64,000 nt of DNA from Chloranthus sessilifolius (Eukaryota; Streptophyta; Magnoliopsida; Chloranthales; Chloranthaceae): assembly GCA_021018995.1 (NCBI GenBank), contig CM037585.1, positions 68,512,646 to 68,576,645 of the forward strand. The letters are read 5' to 3'. The translations under genes and the position numbers were made by a program. Below, one piece after another: positions 23,509 to 34,523 of the stretch. Each line of letters begins with the position of its first letter. The stretch's first letter is position 1. The notes beneath the pieces are model-generated. The model searched no databases and was not told where the DNA came from. It saw nothing but the letters and a program-made list of their open reading frames with translations.

Positions 23509-25370
23509 GTGATTGACACCTGTGTCACTGGCTTGCAAGCAGCTCTCAACCTGAACGTAACTCATCTCAGAGTGTTTGGTGACTCACAGCTGATCATATG
23601 TCAAACCAATGGAGATTGGAAGACAAAAGATGAGAAGTTAATTTTATACCATGAGCACCTTGCAGATCTAATTGTGTGCTTTGACGATGTCACTTTTACC
23701 TATATCCTGTGAACAATAAATCGCTTTGTCGGTGCGCTAACCACCTTGGCCTCAATGGTAGAAATTTCCTATGGCGTTGAAATGAAATCGATCATGATCG
23801 GACAAAGAAACGAGCCGGCCTTTTGCCTCCAGATTGAGGGATCAACAAAGTTAGATGATGAACCTTCAGGGTTCTCAGATATCAAGAATTTTCTCGAAAC
23901 TTGAGCTTTTCCTAAAGGAACGTCCAAGACTGACAAGCGACCCATCCAACGTTTAGCAGTGAATTACGTCATTTGTGGCGAGTGCCTCTACAAGTGATCA
24001 TATAACAATATCCTGCTCAGATGCCTAACTGAAAGCGAGGTAACCAACATCATAAAAGAGATCCAAAAAGGAGTATACGGGGCCCACGTCAATGGGCACA
24101 TGCTCGCCAAAAAGATACTACGATAAGGGTATTTTTGGACCACAATGGAAACTAACTATTACAAGCACGTTCAAAAGTGTTACAAATGCCAAGAACACTT
24201 CAGTCAGATACATGTTCCTGCTATAGATCTACACAGCATGATCACTCCATGGCCAACATCATAAAAGAGATCCAATAAGGAGTATGCGGGCCCACGTTAA
24301 TGGGCACATGCTCGCCAAAAAGATACTATGGCAAGGGTATTTTTGGACCACAATGAAAACTGACTATTGCAAGCACGTTCAAAAGTGCTACAAATGCCTC
24401 TAATACATGTTCCTGCTATAGATCTACACAGTATGATCACTCCATGGCCATTTGCCACATGGGGCCTCGACGTCGTCAAAAAGGTCAATTCGAAAAAATC
24501 TAATGGACATCAGTTCATCCTCATCACCATCGAGTACTTCACCAAATGTGTAGAGGCAGCATCGTACACAAACATTACACCTAGTCATGTCGAGAAGTTT
24601 ATCAAGAATAATATCGTATGTCGATTCGGCATGTCGAAGGACATCATCACAAATTATGGCACCAACTTTGTGAACAAGCACATTAGACCTTATGCGAGCA
24701 ATACAAGATCAAACATCACCGCTCATCACCATATCGGTCGTAAACCAACGGGGCCATAGAAGCTTCCAACAAAACAGTCGTTCACATCCTTAAGAAGATG
24801 ATTATCACTTACCGAGATTGGAGTGAAATATTACCCTTCGCACTATGGGCTCATCGAACGTCGATCTATACCGCTACAGGGGCAACACCGCTATCCCTTG
24901 TGTATGAAACTGAGGCCATGCTACCAACTGAAGTTGAAGTACCTTCACTCCATATCCTCATCGAGTCCGATTTATCAGAAGCCAAAAGAGAAAGATCTCG
25001 TTCTGAACAGCTAAACTTGATCGATGAAGAAAGGCTCCTAGCCTTGCGTCACACCCAAGCCTATCAAAAGAGGATAGCACGTGCTTACAACAAGCATGTT
25101 CGCACTCGAGATTTAAAAATAGGTGACACGATACTCAAGAAAATCTTCCCGTCTCTCCACACCGATCCAAGAGGGAAATTCATGCCCAATTGGGAAGCCC
25201 TTACGTCATCCAAGAAGTACTCCTTGGATACGCTCTCTGCCACGCCACCATGGATGGAGAATATTTTCTCGAGCCCATCAACGCTGGATACATACGACAA
25301 TTCTACTTCAGTCTCCCACGGCAATGTAAGTATTGATAAAAATGGATACATGACTGCATAAGGACCCCTT
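23509..25370 (+). pseudogene. Tat-like RNase H and integrase remnant, right piece
   Basis: Continues the pol interrupted at 8590: 'VTGLQAALNLNVTHLRVFGD', 'SQLIICQTNGDWKTKDEKL' (end of RNase H), the zinc-binding region with 'HVQKCYKCQ', then the integrase core 'WPFATWGLDVVKKVNSKKSN', 'FILITIEYFTKCVEAASY', 'CRFGMSKDIITNYGTNFVN', and the C-terminal part 'LPFALWAHRTSIYTATGATP', 'SLVYETEAMLPTEVEVPS'. Homology to Tat/Ogre-type plant pol is strong. Broken, with several breaks. Confidence 0.9.
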
Positions 25371-28027
25371 CCCCTTAAAATAGGTCGTCATAAGCCAAGT
25401 AGCCAAAAAGTGTCCTTGAATGCTTATACCCTTTGCAACCCCATTCGAGGCATTGGCCTTTTCTTCATTAACCCCTCCCAGAAAAAGGAAAAATGTTTGT
25501 ATATACCAACAAAAGAAAAGAGAGAGAAAAGAGCAATCATTGAAATCCAAAAAATAATAAAAAAATCTCTATCAAAAAAGCAAAACCCCAAAAAAAAGAT
25601 TATCTGAAAAGAAAAAGAACAAAAAAAAATATATTTGTACATAGAAGAGAAAAAGTGGGGCATGTACAGTCAAAATCCCCAAGGAAGAAGCTTATTACGA
25701 CAGCTGGAACTCAATCAATAAAAAGTTTTTGAAAATCCAAGAATACCTTTAAAATTCCTAACTTATCCCTTTTAACCCATGGCCACGATACATCCCTAAA
25801 TAAATCCCTCTTTAAGGTCTACAAGCAGTCACAGTATCTATTGAGTCAGCATAAGCTGAGCTGAGAGACAAAAGAAGAACTCCATCCAGCCGGCTATGAT
25901 GGGATCAACGCCCATATCGTGGCCTTTGAAATTGGAAAAGAAAATAAAATAAAAATATACAAGCTCAAAGTAAAAAGGACGTGGTGAAAACCCGCAAGGG
26001 TGCCACGGGTAAAAAGTGCGAGCTTGTGTGGACCAGGTGAAAACCCGAAAAGGCACTTGGGGTAAAAATGTAAAAACCCACAGATGTAGTAAAAACCCGA
26101 AAGGGTGCTACGAGTAAAAAAGAGGGCGATAACGGGCATGGCAAAACCCATATTGGATGCTGTGAGCAAAAAAGTTAGAAGAAAAAAGAGAAAAAAAAGA
26201 AAATCAATTACTCCTTTGGTCATGTACAAATTATCTGGTCGCCAACTGGGCCACTCATGTTAGCTCAAATCACGTCCTGATCAGGTACATCTTCACAGCC
26301 GCACCATCAAATGGATGACACGAGATAAGGATAAAAGGTTGATTAAATCCAAAGGGATAGACGTTCCGATCTTGGTCAAAATTTTGAACCTCACTCAGGT
26401 CCGACCGCATGAACGAGTTCGACTATACTCAAAATGGGACTCGTTACTTTATCTCATTGTTAAGGCATCAAACAAAAAAAGAAGAAAAGAAAGAGAAAGA
26501 AAAAAATATCTAAAAAAATTCAAAAATATATACTCTTTTTTATGTCCTTGTACATATTTGCAACATCGTACTTCCATCTCAAAGAAAAGAGAGAAAAAGG
26601 AAAAACCAAAAAATCTAAAAATATAAGTTTTGAAAAAATAAAAATTTATAGGTAAAGTTTGATTCTTCTGTTAATTAGGATGCATATTTTTTATCTATAT
26701 AAACAAAAGAGGGACTGCCATTTTCTTGAGAATGTGTAGGAACATCAAATGGCCTGAAGCCTCGAATCAAGCAACCTCTCGAGTTGCTAAAACATTCCAT
26801 GTCAACAATGGCTGTGGACAGATCAGATAGAGCATCTCACCACACACGTTAAGTCTATTCAAAATAAAACAAACAAAATGAAAAAAGGAAGAAGTCATTT
26901 GAAAAGGAAAAAAAAAAGATATTTGAGCTTCCATTTGCCCTTTTTTTTACTCAGAGCTACGCACATTCGTGCTTTAATGCAATAAAATTTTAATATTTTT
27001 CGACAAAAGAGTTGTGCTAAATTAATGTCCTAAATCTCAACTTCGAGTTAGATCTTTGGATCCTACTTCAAAGTCGGAGCGACAGCATCAATCTCGGTCA
27101 AACAGTTAATGTTTCGATCAGTTTGATTCCACCGCTAAATGAGATTACATATCGAATAACTATGTTCAGACATGGATGCATAAGAGATCTTTTCCCGTGT
27201 TTATTCTCAGTCACAGGCTTAGAAACTTGCACGGTATCCCTATAAAGTGTATGCCATATGTCTAGGTATTTGTAAGATGGTCATTGTTCCTGTAAATGAT
27301 ACCAGGATGGGATCTGAGTCAAAACTTTCATCGCCTTGTTGTGTATTGCTCCTAATGGGTCCATATTTTTGCATAGTTAATCTATTTGCAAGATCATTAT
27401 CAAAAGTGGTACACACTCCCAAAAAGCGTTGCGGCATCAATATTTACTTTGCTCGGGTAGTAGTACTAAATTAACTTCGAAATCGATGGGTTCGCCCAAA
27501 AATCTTGAACCCTACCTCAAGTAGGGGCACTCATAGTCGATCAAATGTGACAATCAATGTCTCATGAGATTGGGCACAAATTGTTGGGTCTTCACATTAT
27601 TGCTTTACGCCAATCTTTAAGTATGGGTCGATCACCCTCCCACTCGTGGGGATGTCTTGTTCAAAATGAAACTCAAATATCATGCTTCATCAATCATTTT
27701 GAGGAACGGACCTTTTTCAAACACACTAGGCTTTCGCTACTCTCCATCTAAGGAACAAATATTTTTCCAACATACTGGGCTTTTGCTACTCTCCTTTCGA
27801 AGAACGGACGTTTTCCCAACATATTGGGCTTCCTCTACTCTCCATTTTATGGATCGGACTTTTTTCCAATTGTTTGAGCTTTCACTACTTTCTACGCTTT
27901 TCTTTCATTTTGATGTTTGAGGTTCATTCTGAACATGGCGAATCCAAGAGCGCTTGTCTTGGGCTTCTTCGAATGCCCTTTTTTTTGGCATTCGATCATT
28001 AGTGATCGAATACCAAAGTGAGGCATC
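25371..28027 (+). other. 3' region of the Tat-like element
   Basis: Noncoding and A-rich (25490-25640, 26470-26640, 26870-26940). Repeats of 'ggtgaaaacccgcaagggtg' type lie at about 25980-26160, a signature often seen in this part of Tat elements. A four-unit array follows at 27700-27895. The LTR starts at 28028, after 'tggcattcgatcattagtga'. The ORFs in it are low-complexity and not credible genes. Confidence 0.6.
27700..27895 (+). repeat. Tandem repeat, ~60-bp unit, about 3-4 copies
   Basis: Units read approximately 'aacggacctttttcaaacac' + 'actaggctttcgctactctc', then vary: 'aacatactgggcttttgcta', 'aacatattgggcttcctcta', 'ttgtttgagctttcactact'. Diverged array just before the Tat LTR. Confidence 0.7.
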
Positions 28028-28836
28028 TATAAACACCCAAATTTGGCCCAAGGCATGATCAACACGTACTTCAAGAAAGGCATATCCCTGAGCTTTTGAA
28101 ATCATTTCTCAAACCCTTAGGAATCATCTCAAAACCCTTCGAAATCATCCCAAACCCTTAGGAATCAACTCGAACCCTTAAAACCCTTTCAGAACCCTTA
28201 GAAAGTCCAACCAGAATAGTGGTTGGAAAGAGGAGTGCAAAAATTTATATAGACCTTTGTAGGAGTTGGGACCTATATAATTAGAAAGTAGAGTTTCACA
28301 TCTTTCCAACGAGCCACGAATCGCCTAATTCCGAGTTGTATATCAAAAGTTATTGTGTTTTGAAAAATACGGAAAAGTGCAGGAAATTACACTTGCGTAT
28401 ATACTATATACGTAAGGCCAATTTTTTACAGAAATTGGCCTTGCGTGTATATTATATACGCAAGGCAAATTTAGCTATTTTTCTCAGAATTGAGCTCCTA
28501 AATTGGCTCTGAACTTCCCTGTTTTCTTAGAGAACATTGTTCCTAAGCCTAGCATATATATTATATACGCAAGGCTTAGGAATAGTATTTTTTGGGAAAA
28601 TATTGGGGTTTGACTTTTTGACTACCCAAAAATCTGGGGTTGGTTTCTTTAGGACTGTTGCACCCCTCCTAGACTTAACTTCTACCCTTTTTCCATTTAG
28701 AATCTCACCCTATCATCTACCATTAAATCCAAGTTGCCACCTATCTAAGCCCTAGAAATCTTAGAAAACCTTAGATCCCCATTACCTAATTGCTAACCCA
28801 ATTAGCACCTTAATACTCACTAATCCCCTCTCGTAC
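28028..28836 (+). repeat. Tat-family LTR, first part (U3)
   Basis: Starts 'tataaacacccaaatttggc' (the expected TG is TA here) and runs to the CACTA insertion at 28837. It shares its order of motifs with the inverted copy at 7240-8219. A set of three short palindromic words near 28385-28575 (tatatac...gtatata, 'cgcaaggc') recurs and matches 'gtgtattatccatgctaagc' words in the other copy. The LTR continues at 40453. Confidence 0.85.
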
Positions 28837-28849
28837 CACTACGTGAAAA
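28837..28849 (+). repeat. Left terminal inverted repeat of the CACTA element
   Basis: CACTACGTGAAAA, preceded by TAC. Pairs with the right end with one mismatch. Confidence 0.95.
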
Positions 28850-28884
28850 AGCCCAAAAAACCACGCTTAAATAAAGGATTTTTT

Positions 28885-29060
28885 CAAAAACTCTTGTCTT
28901 TGGCGGGTTTTTTTCAAATTCATCGCTAAACAATTGTGGAGTGGTTTTTTACTACTATACAAGACGATGGTTTATGAAGTTCATAAACCATCGCCTTGTA
29001 TAGTGGTAAAAACCACTCCTTTTTTTACAACTGTTTAGGACAGTGGCTTTTTTATGCAAA
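28885..29060. repeat. Left subterminal foldback of the CACTA element
   Basis: Arms at 28938-28978 and 28979-29019 are nearly perfect inverted repeats of about 40 bp ('ggagtggttttttactacta' against 'tagtggtaaaaaccactcc'). Weaker pairing continues outwards ('ctaaacaattgt' with 'acaactgtttag'). Subterminal inverted and direct repeats of this kind are where CACTA transposase accessory proteins bind; that role is inferred. Confidence 0.85.
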
Positions 29061-30247
29061 ATTTTTTTTAAAAAAAAATTACGTCGGCAATTTTTTTTTA
29101 AATAATATTTTTTTATGCTTTTTTTTAATGCAATATTTTTTATGCTTTTTGTAATACTTTTTTTAATGTAATTTTTTAATGCTTTAAAAAAAATTATATA
29201 AAGAAAAAAAGCTATTAATCTCATATTCAAGCACATCCATAAATAAAATAGATGCCAAATTCTTTTATTAAAACAAAATATTGCATTTCAACCTATGATC
29301 CAACCTTTCAAATCAACCAAATATTTTAAACTTTACATGCTCAATCCTTTTATTCCAAAAAAAAAAAAAGAGTTAACAATCTAAGGACCCCATAACCTAG
29401 TTTCATAATTTAAAAAAAATATATATATGCTTCGCCTCTCCTGCCAAATATCTCCGTCCCCTAGTGATCCGTTTGAGGTGGGCTTCAAATCGAAAAGCTT
29501 TGCCTGAAATCAAAAGGAGAACGTAATTAAATATTTATGATATAAAGCAATTTGATGACTGCACGACAATATCTCAAATCAAGGCCCTAGATTGAGTGTG
29601 ATGTTGCCATGTGATTTTAGAGACACATATTGGGGATCGGTGTCACATGGAAAAAAATGAGTAAAGTACATATATTACACTGAGAAAGATCTAAAAGATT
29701 ATAAACTGAAGCACACAAATGTTATCTAACCAATAACATACTCATAGACTCACAGGTAACTGATTAGACTAAAGACCTGATGAACCGATATTCTCCGAAA
29801 AGACACATACAAGAATAAAATTCCACTTAGACTAAACACTACAGAAAATTTTGCATGAAAGAGCAATCATAATAAGACCAAAGACAAGGATATAATACAT
29901 ATTTCAGATCGAAAAAGATATGAATGATATTAAATTGAAGTCATAAGGGTTATTTAACCAAAAGTCTAGTGGAGTAGCCATTCCAAAGTAAAATGCTCGG
30001 ATATGGCCCTACATTAATATTTGAAGCTAGCAATGAATCAAAAAATGTAAAATATTGGAATTTGGAAATGACTCTCCAGGTCATCTGTTTTACCACCTAT
30101 TGTTTATCAACACATTGAGTTATTTATTAGGAAGTGATAAGAGATTGAGGAACTAATTTATGTTTTATTCTATGCATACACTCTCATTCTTTTTACCATC
30201 TTAATAAAATGAAACACCAGTAATTGTGCTACCAAGAACTGCTTTAC
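29061..30247. other. CACTA interior without recognisable gene
   Basis: AT-rich DNA, very T-rich at 29040-29200. No coding similarity recognised. The next PIG-B exon, which should follow the one at 30248, was not found here. Confidence 0.5.
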
Positions 30248-31382
30248 CTGATGAATCAAGCTCATATACAAGGCCATTGGAAGATTGGTTGCAAGAAGGA
30301 AGAAGATAGACAACTGCATTCTCGAAGGACATCGAATCCGGAAATTTGAAGATCTTTTCATTCTAGTTTCTGAAGAATCAAGATTTTCCATTGCTGCTAA
30401 AGAATATCCAGAAAACATCAAAGCTATGGGAAGCACTGGCAAGACAAACCTGTAATTCAAGTATTCTTAGAAGGTTAGCAAGATGTCAAAATACATTGAA
30501 GCAAAAGCACACAATCTCTGAATAAATTAAGTATTCTCAGCCCAAAAAAGCATCAAGTTTAAGTTAATACTGTGAGTACCTGAATTCTTTGTGACCTAGT
30601 ACACTGTAAAGTCCTAAAGAGCTTATATTCTTTAGATTGATAGACCCCAAATATTGAGAATGGTAGGAAAGTGAAGAGCATGATAGGGAAACCCTGAGTG
30701 AAGTAATAGTGCCACTTGTGGGTCCCATAATAGTCACCTCCAGAAGAAAGAAAATTAAACTTGACAAAATTAAGAGGCACGAAAATCCATTTCCCATACA
30801 TCCACCAATCCAACAAACATGCGATTGCGAGCACTAGGAACCTGTCACAATCAGGAATGAGTAAGGATATGATAATACAATCCATGCTATCAAATTCATA
30901 TATGCTTAACGAGACAGAAAAAATGTTCTAGTGCGCCAAACTTTTCACCGATTAATCGGCCAATTCAGCAATTCACCGAATTTGTGATTTCGATAATTGT
31001 GATAAAAAAGTTCTAACATTAGTAGTCTACAACATGTCCAAAACCATAAGTGATAAAATATTTACCAAAACTGTAATGAAAAAGAAATCAGAATACGCTA
31101 ATTACCTACCCAATAGGGAATACCTCAAGAAATAGAAATTTCATTTTATTGCGTGTTTCAAACAGATCTAAAACTCCAACATACAACCATGTGATAGCAC
31201 TTGTTGGTCGAACAGCACAATGCTGCTATAGCTAGAGCCAACTTTCTTGAAGCCGTTGTTGGAACTTTGTTGGAGGAACGCCTAAAAGAGTACCAGTAGA
31301 ATAGGCCCACAATAGTCAGCACTGCCTCCAGGCTATTTGATAAGGTTCGTGTGATACAGAAAAACGTGAACCAGTTTGTCAA
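30248..31382 (-). pseudogene. PIGB: Captured PIG-B (GPI mannosyltransferase III) fragment, three exons
   Basis: PIG-B adds the third mannose to GPI anchors in the ER membrane. Three consecutive exons lie on the minus strand: 31382-31110 ('ITRTLSNSLEAVLTIVGLFY'), 30841-30580 ('FVPLNFVKFNFLSSGGDYYG', 'THKWHYYFTQGFPIMLFTFL') and 30449-30248 ('FVLPVLPIALMFSGYSLAAM'). Borders follow AG..GT (ttctcag|TTGAC, CAATAGG side|gtaggtaa; gtgacag|GTTCC, TTCAG|gtactc; attacag|GTTTG, CATCAG|gtaaag). Exon 1 has a frameshift between 'LALAIAAL' and the expected 'VRPTSAITWLYVG', and exon 2 has another near 'YQSKEYKLF', before 'GLYSVLGHKEF'. The N-terminal catalytic region and the 3' exons are missing. It is therefore a non-functional captured piece with introns retained. 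Confidence 0.88.
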
Positions 31383-32015
31383 CTGAGAAAAGAGCTATAA
31401 TAGAATTAAGTAAATCAATTTTATCAATATAATAATGTCACCAGTAATTCAAGTTGAGAAGAGTACACAATATATATATATATAGGATACAACCCATTGT
31501 GCAATGCGCTCATCAAAGATTAGACGCGACAGTCAGTACAAGTACAGATCACCAAATGAGGAAAACACGGATTCCAGTAGTCATGGAGCCCTCATCTAAG
31601 AAGCATCCAAAATAAATGTTAATGTTACACATGGCAGAGCCAATTCTTCATAAAACTGTATGAACAAACATCACAGATATGACGATTCGGAGGATTAGCA
31701 TCCTGAATATAACCAAGGTAGTCAATAAAAGAATTCAATGCAAGTTCACAACATTAGCCCTAAGAAGATTTGTATAGATAATCAGATCCTGGATCAAATT
31801 TCCCAGTATTGGGTTGAATGGCTGACGGGGACGCCGACATGTCATATATATATCCCATGATAAAATCAGAGGATCATTACCTTACACAGCTATAAAGCTC
31901 GATTTGAAGATTTGAAACTTGCAAACTAGAACAACTAAGCTGCACACTGGATTGTGATTCTCACATATTCTGAAGTTTCCATTGAAGAGGAATTCGAAGA
32001 GCTGTCAATTGATCT
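31383..32015. other. Spacer between captured PIG-B and RecX pieces
   Basis: No recognisable coding sequence; a short TA run at about 31471-31483. Confidence 0.5.
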
Positions 32016-32300
32016 CTATGGCGGATACTGGGTCTCCAACATCTTCAAGATGAAGCTAGTAACTACCCAGCTGAATCCTCGATATTGGAGCCAACTTATG
32101 ATCTTCAACTTGCGCTTCTCAAGGAGCATATTTTGTCCAAGAAACCACTATTTTGAGGACTGATCAATGAGATGGTCCACTGAAAGCTTTGACATGCCAT
32201 GAACCATATCCTGTCGATCACCCCCCAACTTGTCATCCTCGAAAATCTGCTTCATTGCTTTCTCTGAATTTGCTTCTTTGACCCCCTTTTGGTTCAGTGC
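32016..32300 (-). pseudogene. Captured RecX C-terminal exon
   Basis: Minus-strand exon with acceptor tggatcag|GCACTG at 32300 and the natural stop at 32016-32018 (95 codons). It reads 'ALNQKGVKEANSEKAMKQIF', 'MVHGMSKLSVDHLI', then 'ISWLQYRGFSWVVTSFILK' and ends 'LETQYPP', which I recognise as the C-terminus of plant RecX-like proteins, related to the bacterial RecA regulator and thought to act in organelle DNA recombination. One in-frame stop lies after 'DQSSK', where the family has Gln-Trp (CAG to TAG). Only this last exon is present. It lies 133 bp downstream of an exportin-1 exon on the same strand, and both are in phase 0. Confidence 0.82.
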
Positions 32301-32433
32301 CTGATCCAAGGATTGGAAATCATACAAAATGCAGGTAGTAAGTTCAAGTGTAGACTTAGAGCATATATATATATAGCCAGCAAGCAATTACGAAACAAAT
32401 ATATATAATATAAATATAGCCAACAAGCAATAC

Positions 32434-32511
32434 CTGTAACTGCACCATAAAAATGTTATACATTTTGACATATTGCATGTCATAGAAGTCTCCAAATTGA
32501 AGTGCTGCAAC
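32434..32511 (-). pseudogene. XPO1: Captured exportin-1 exon
   Basis: A 78-bp exon (26 codons, phase 0 at both ends) bordered by tttttacag|GTTGCAGC and GTTACAG|gtattg. It encodes 'VAALQFGDFYDMQYVKMYNI' followed by 'FMVQLQ', matching the plant exportin-1/CRM1 segment that follows 'TLQCLTE'. Exportin-1 is the karyopherin that carries NES-bearing proteins out of the nucleus. No other exportin-1 exon is recognised with confidence. A second exon-like segment upstream (33565-33645) could belong with it. Confidence 0.8.
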
Positions 32512-33564
32512 CTGTAAAAAAGAAACGACATTCAATATCCTTGAAGCACGATATTGGCATATGGATCATCAGTCAAAAAATACTTAAATATGAATTTCTC
32601 TCATTTATGTCAAATAAATTGCATAAAAACCTCGGTTGAGTTTCTTAAGTTGACTTGGTGTTGGTGAATCACTTGAGTTAGAAATGGCTACCGTGTTCCA
32701 GGTCTAGTTGACCCAATTTCTGGTAGTCGAGTTGAGTCAAGTTAAAGAGTTTTCAAACTATGATATGATGACAGATATACATATCCTGACTTCTTTTTGG
32801 TTCTGCTAATAGCTGATTGCTTATCATGCACTAATGTTGTGCATTTTTGTCATGCACTCATGCAGCTATATAAAATTTATCTCAAGATTAAACTTGGTTG
32901 GAAAAAGTAAACGGTGGGTTTCGGTGATTTCATCTACCCACAAACTTAATTTGATAATAACCAACCCCACCACACCCCAAAAAACATTAGGGAAGCCCCT
33001 CAAAGAGAAACACCTATGCACACACGCATGAGCAAAAAAATTTGGGAATGCTTCTTAAGGAGAACGACCTACCCACAAACTTAATTTGTTAATGACCAAC
33101 CCCAAGCTCACGACATATGAAGGTGATCTCATAGAATATAAAAGCATTATAGGTGCAGCCATGTGTCTCCTTTTCTTTTGAAAGGGTAAATATTACTTTT
33201 TTGAGATTTAGCTAACGAAAAATGAATTTCGAAATATTTAATCATTTGACAATACAACAGTTATTCAGTTTATCTCGGGTGGATATATTGATACGCTGCA
33301 AATTATTTCGCATGGAAGCTGAGATGGCTTGGTGCTCATTTTTTCTTGCCTCACTATAAATACACAACAAAGAAAATATAGACCTTGTGGAGGAAAACAA
33401 AAGTTGATCATTTTGGTGGGTTTTCTTAGTACTTGTATTTGAAATCTAATAACATTTATACTGCAGGGTGCTATTTTATCTAACAGGCTGCTAATTTCAT
33501 CAAATACTCTAGGTACATTAATTTTAAAAAAACAACAACAAAACTTTCAAGAACGAAGCATTAC

Positions 33565-33645
33565 CTTCAAAAGTAATATGTCTTCTGGTTTGTTGAGGGA
33601 TCCTTGCAACGTACACTGTGGAGTTCGTGACCCGCACTGCTCTAA
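33565..33645 (-). pseudogene. Exon-like segment, 81 bp, unassigned
   Basis: Bordered by aaaccag|TTAGAG and TTTGAAG|gtaatg on the minus strand, open for 27 codons ('QCTLQGSLNKPEDILLLK'), phase 0, and just upstream of the exportin-1 exon. I do not recognise the protein in this frame. It may be a decayed exportin-1 exon or a chance splice pair. Confidence 0.35.
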
Positions 33646-34275
33646 CTGGTTTGAAATACACAAACAGTATACTGAAGAAATATTAAATATTATATATCTC
33701 TTGTCAAAAAAAAAAAATCTCTATAATTCACTTAGTCCCTTACTGGCTAAACAAACCCATCATAGTAAATATACCCACTAGTTCATGTTATACAAAATGA
33801 AACATAAAACCCTATTAAGTCAAATAACCCACCTATACTTTCCAAAAGTGTGAAACAGAGGAACCCAGAAAATTAAGTAAAACACCTACAAATATACTAT
33901 AAATAAATGAAAAGCAAAAAACCCACAAATATATTATAAATAAATGAAAAACAGAAAACCCACAAATATTTTCTAAAGGGAACCTCTATGAGCGCCCACC
34001 ACACAACCGCACATCATTAAGTGCGAGCTTTCAGTAAACAGGTGGGTATGAATAGAGGTTCCCTATTCTGAATTATACAATAGGTTTGTTTGGCTGCAAC
34101 TTTGAAATTGAAGTCATTATAGCTGTGTTTGGCATAGGTCTTTGCTAGCTGTTTGTCCTAATATTACTTCAAGTAATGACCCGACAACCTACCATTTTTT
34201 CATGATTCTGTAGTTTAAATGTTGCAAGGATGTTGGTTGTCTCGAAATTATCCATTCACCCCATTCATGTTTCAG

Positions 34276-34523
34276 GTGGCATCCAATTCGCTGCAGCCCA
34301 ATTACCGCTACTCCAACTCATGGACTGCGGAATGATAATATCTGACCCGAGTTCTCAAAACATTGAACTCGAAGAAAACGGGTCTCAAACTGACGGAATT
34401 AGTTGTGAACTAAGTTACCATAAAAAAGTAACCAAAAAGAAGCAGCATTCAATATACCAAAAGCTGATAATCAAACATGGGCGATTAAGGAAACTCAGCC
34501 TGTGGGGTTGTTCTGGTTTAGAC
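34276..34523 (+). pseudogene. FBL15: Captured F-box/LRR-repeat protein 15 exon
   Basis: A 248-bp exon bordered by catgtttcag|GTGGCATC and TTAGAC|gtaagtc on the plus strand, opposite to the other captured pieces. It encodes 'GIQFAAAQLPLLQLMDCGM', an acidic linker, and 'IYQKLIIKHGRLRKLSLWGC' followed by 'SGLD', matching the leucine-rich-repeat region of plant FBL15-type proteins, which are putative substrate receptors of SCF ubiquitin ligases. The frame is open throughout. No neighbouring FBL15 exon is seen. Confidence 0.8.

Larger units (their letters stand above)
8220..28836 (+). mobile_element. Tat-like Ty3/gypsy element (outer frame, interrupted)
   Basis: Fossil plus-strand element that hosts most other insertions. 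Seen parts: RNase H segment 8220-8590, then after the inserted 8591-23508 block, more RNase H and integrase (23509 to about 25360), a repeat-bearing 3' region (25400-28027), and an LTR starting at 28028. The LTR is itself split by a CACTA element and resumes at 40453-41103. Lineage rests on RNase H wording ('FDITYVSQKYIKGQ', 'CTNNMA'), on the 'gtgaaaacccg..agggtgc' repeats in the 3' region, and on the LTR/primer-site end 'tggtggcgactcc'. The upstream pol and gag are not in the window. It is broken, with several breaks besides the insertions. Confidence 0.8.

Noticed and set aside
8586-23513. Target site duplication of the second Athila-like element
   Set aside because: Left flank (cctac) and right flank candidates (gtgat, cctgt) do not match convincingly; the outer boundaries rest on the RNase H frame instead.
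25410-26626. Several open frames on both strands
   Set aside because: A-rich or T-rich low complexity in the Tat 3' region; Lys/Phe-rich products without relatives.
30248-31382. A functional PIG-B gene on the minus strand
   Set aside because: Frameshifts in two of three exons, no 5' or 3' exons, and the whole piece lies between CACTA terminal repeats.
31954-32163. Plus-strand 69-codon frame
   Set aside because: It is antisense to the RecX C-terminal exon, which has a clear family match.
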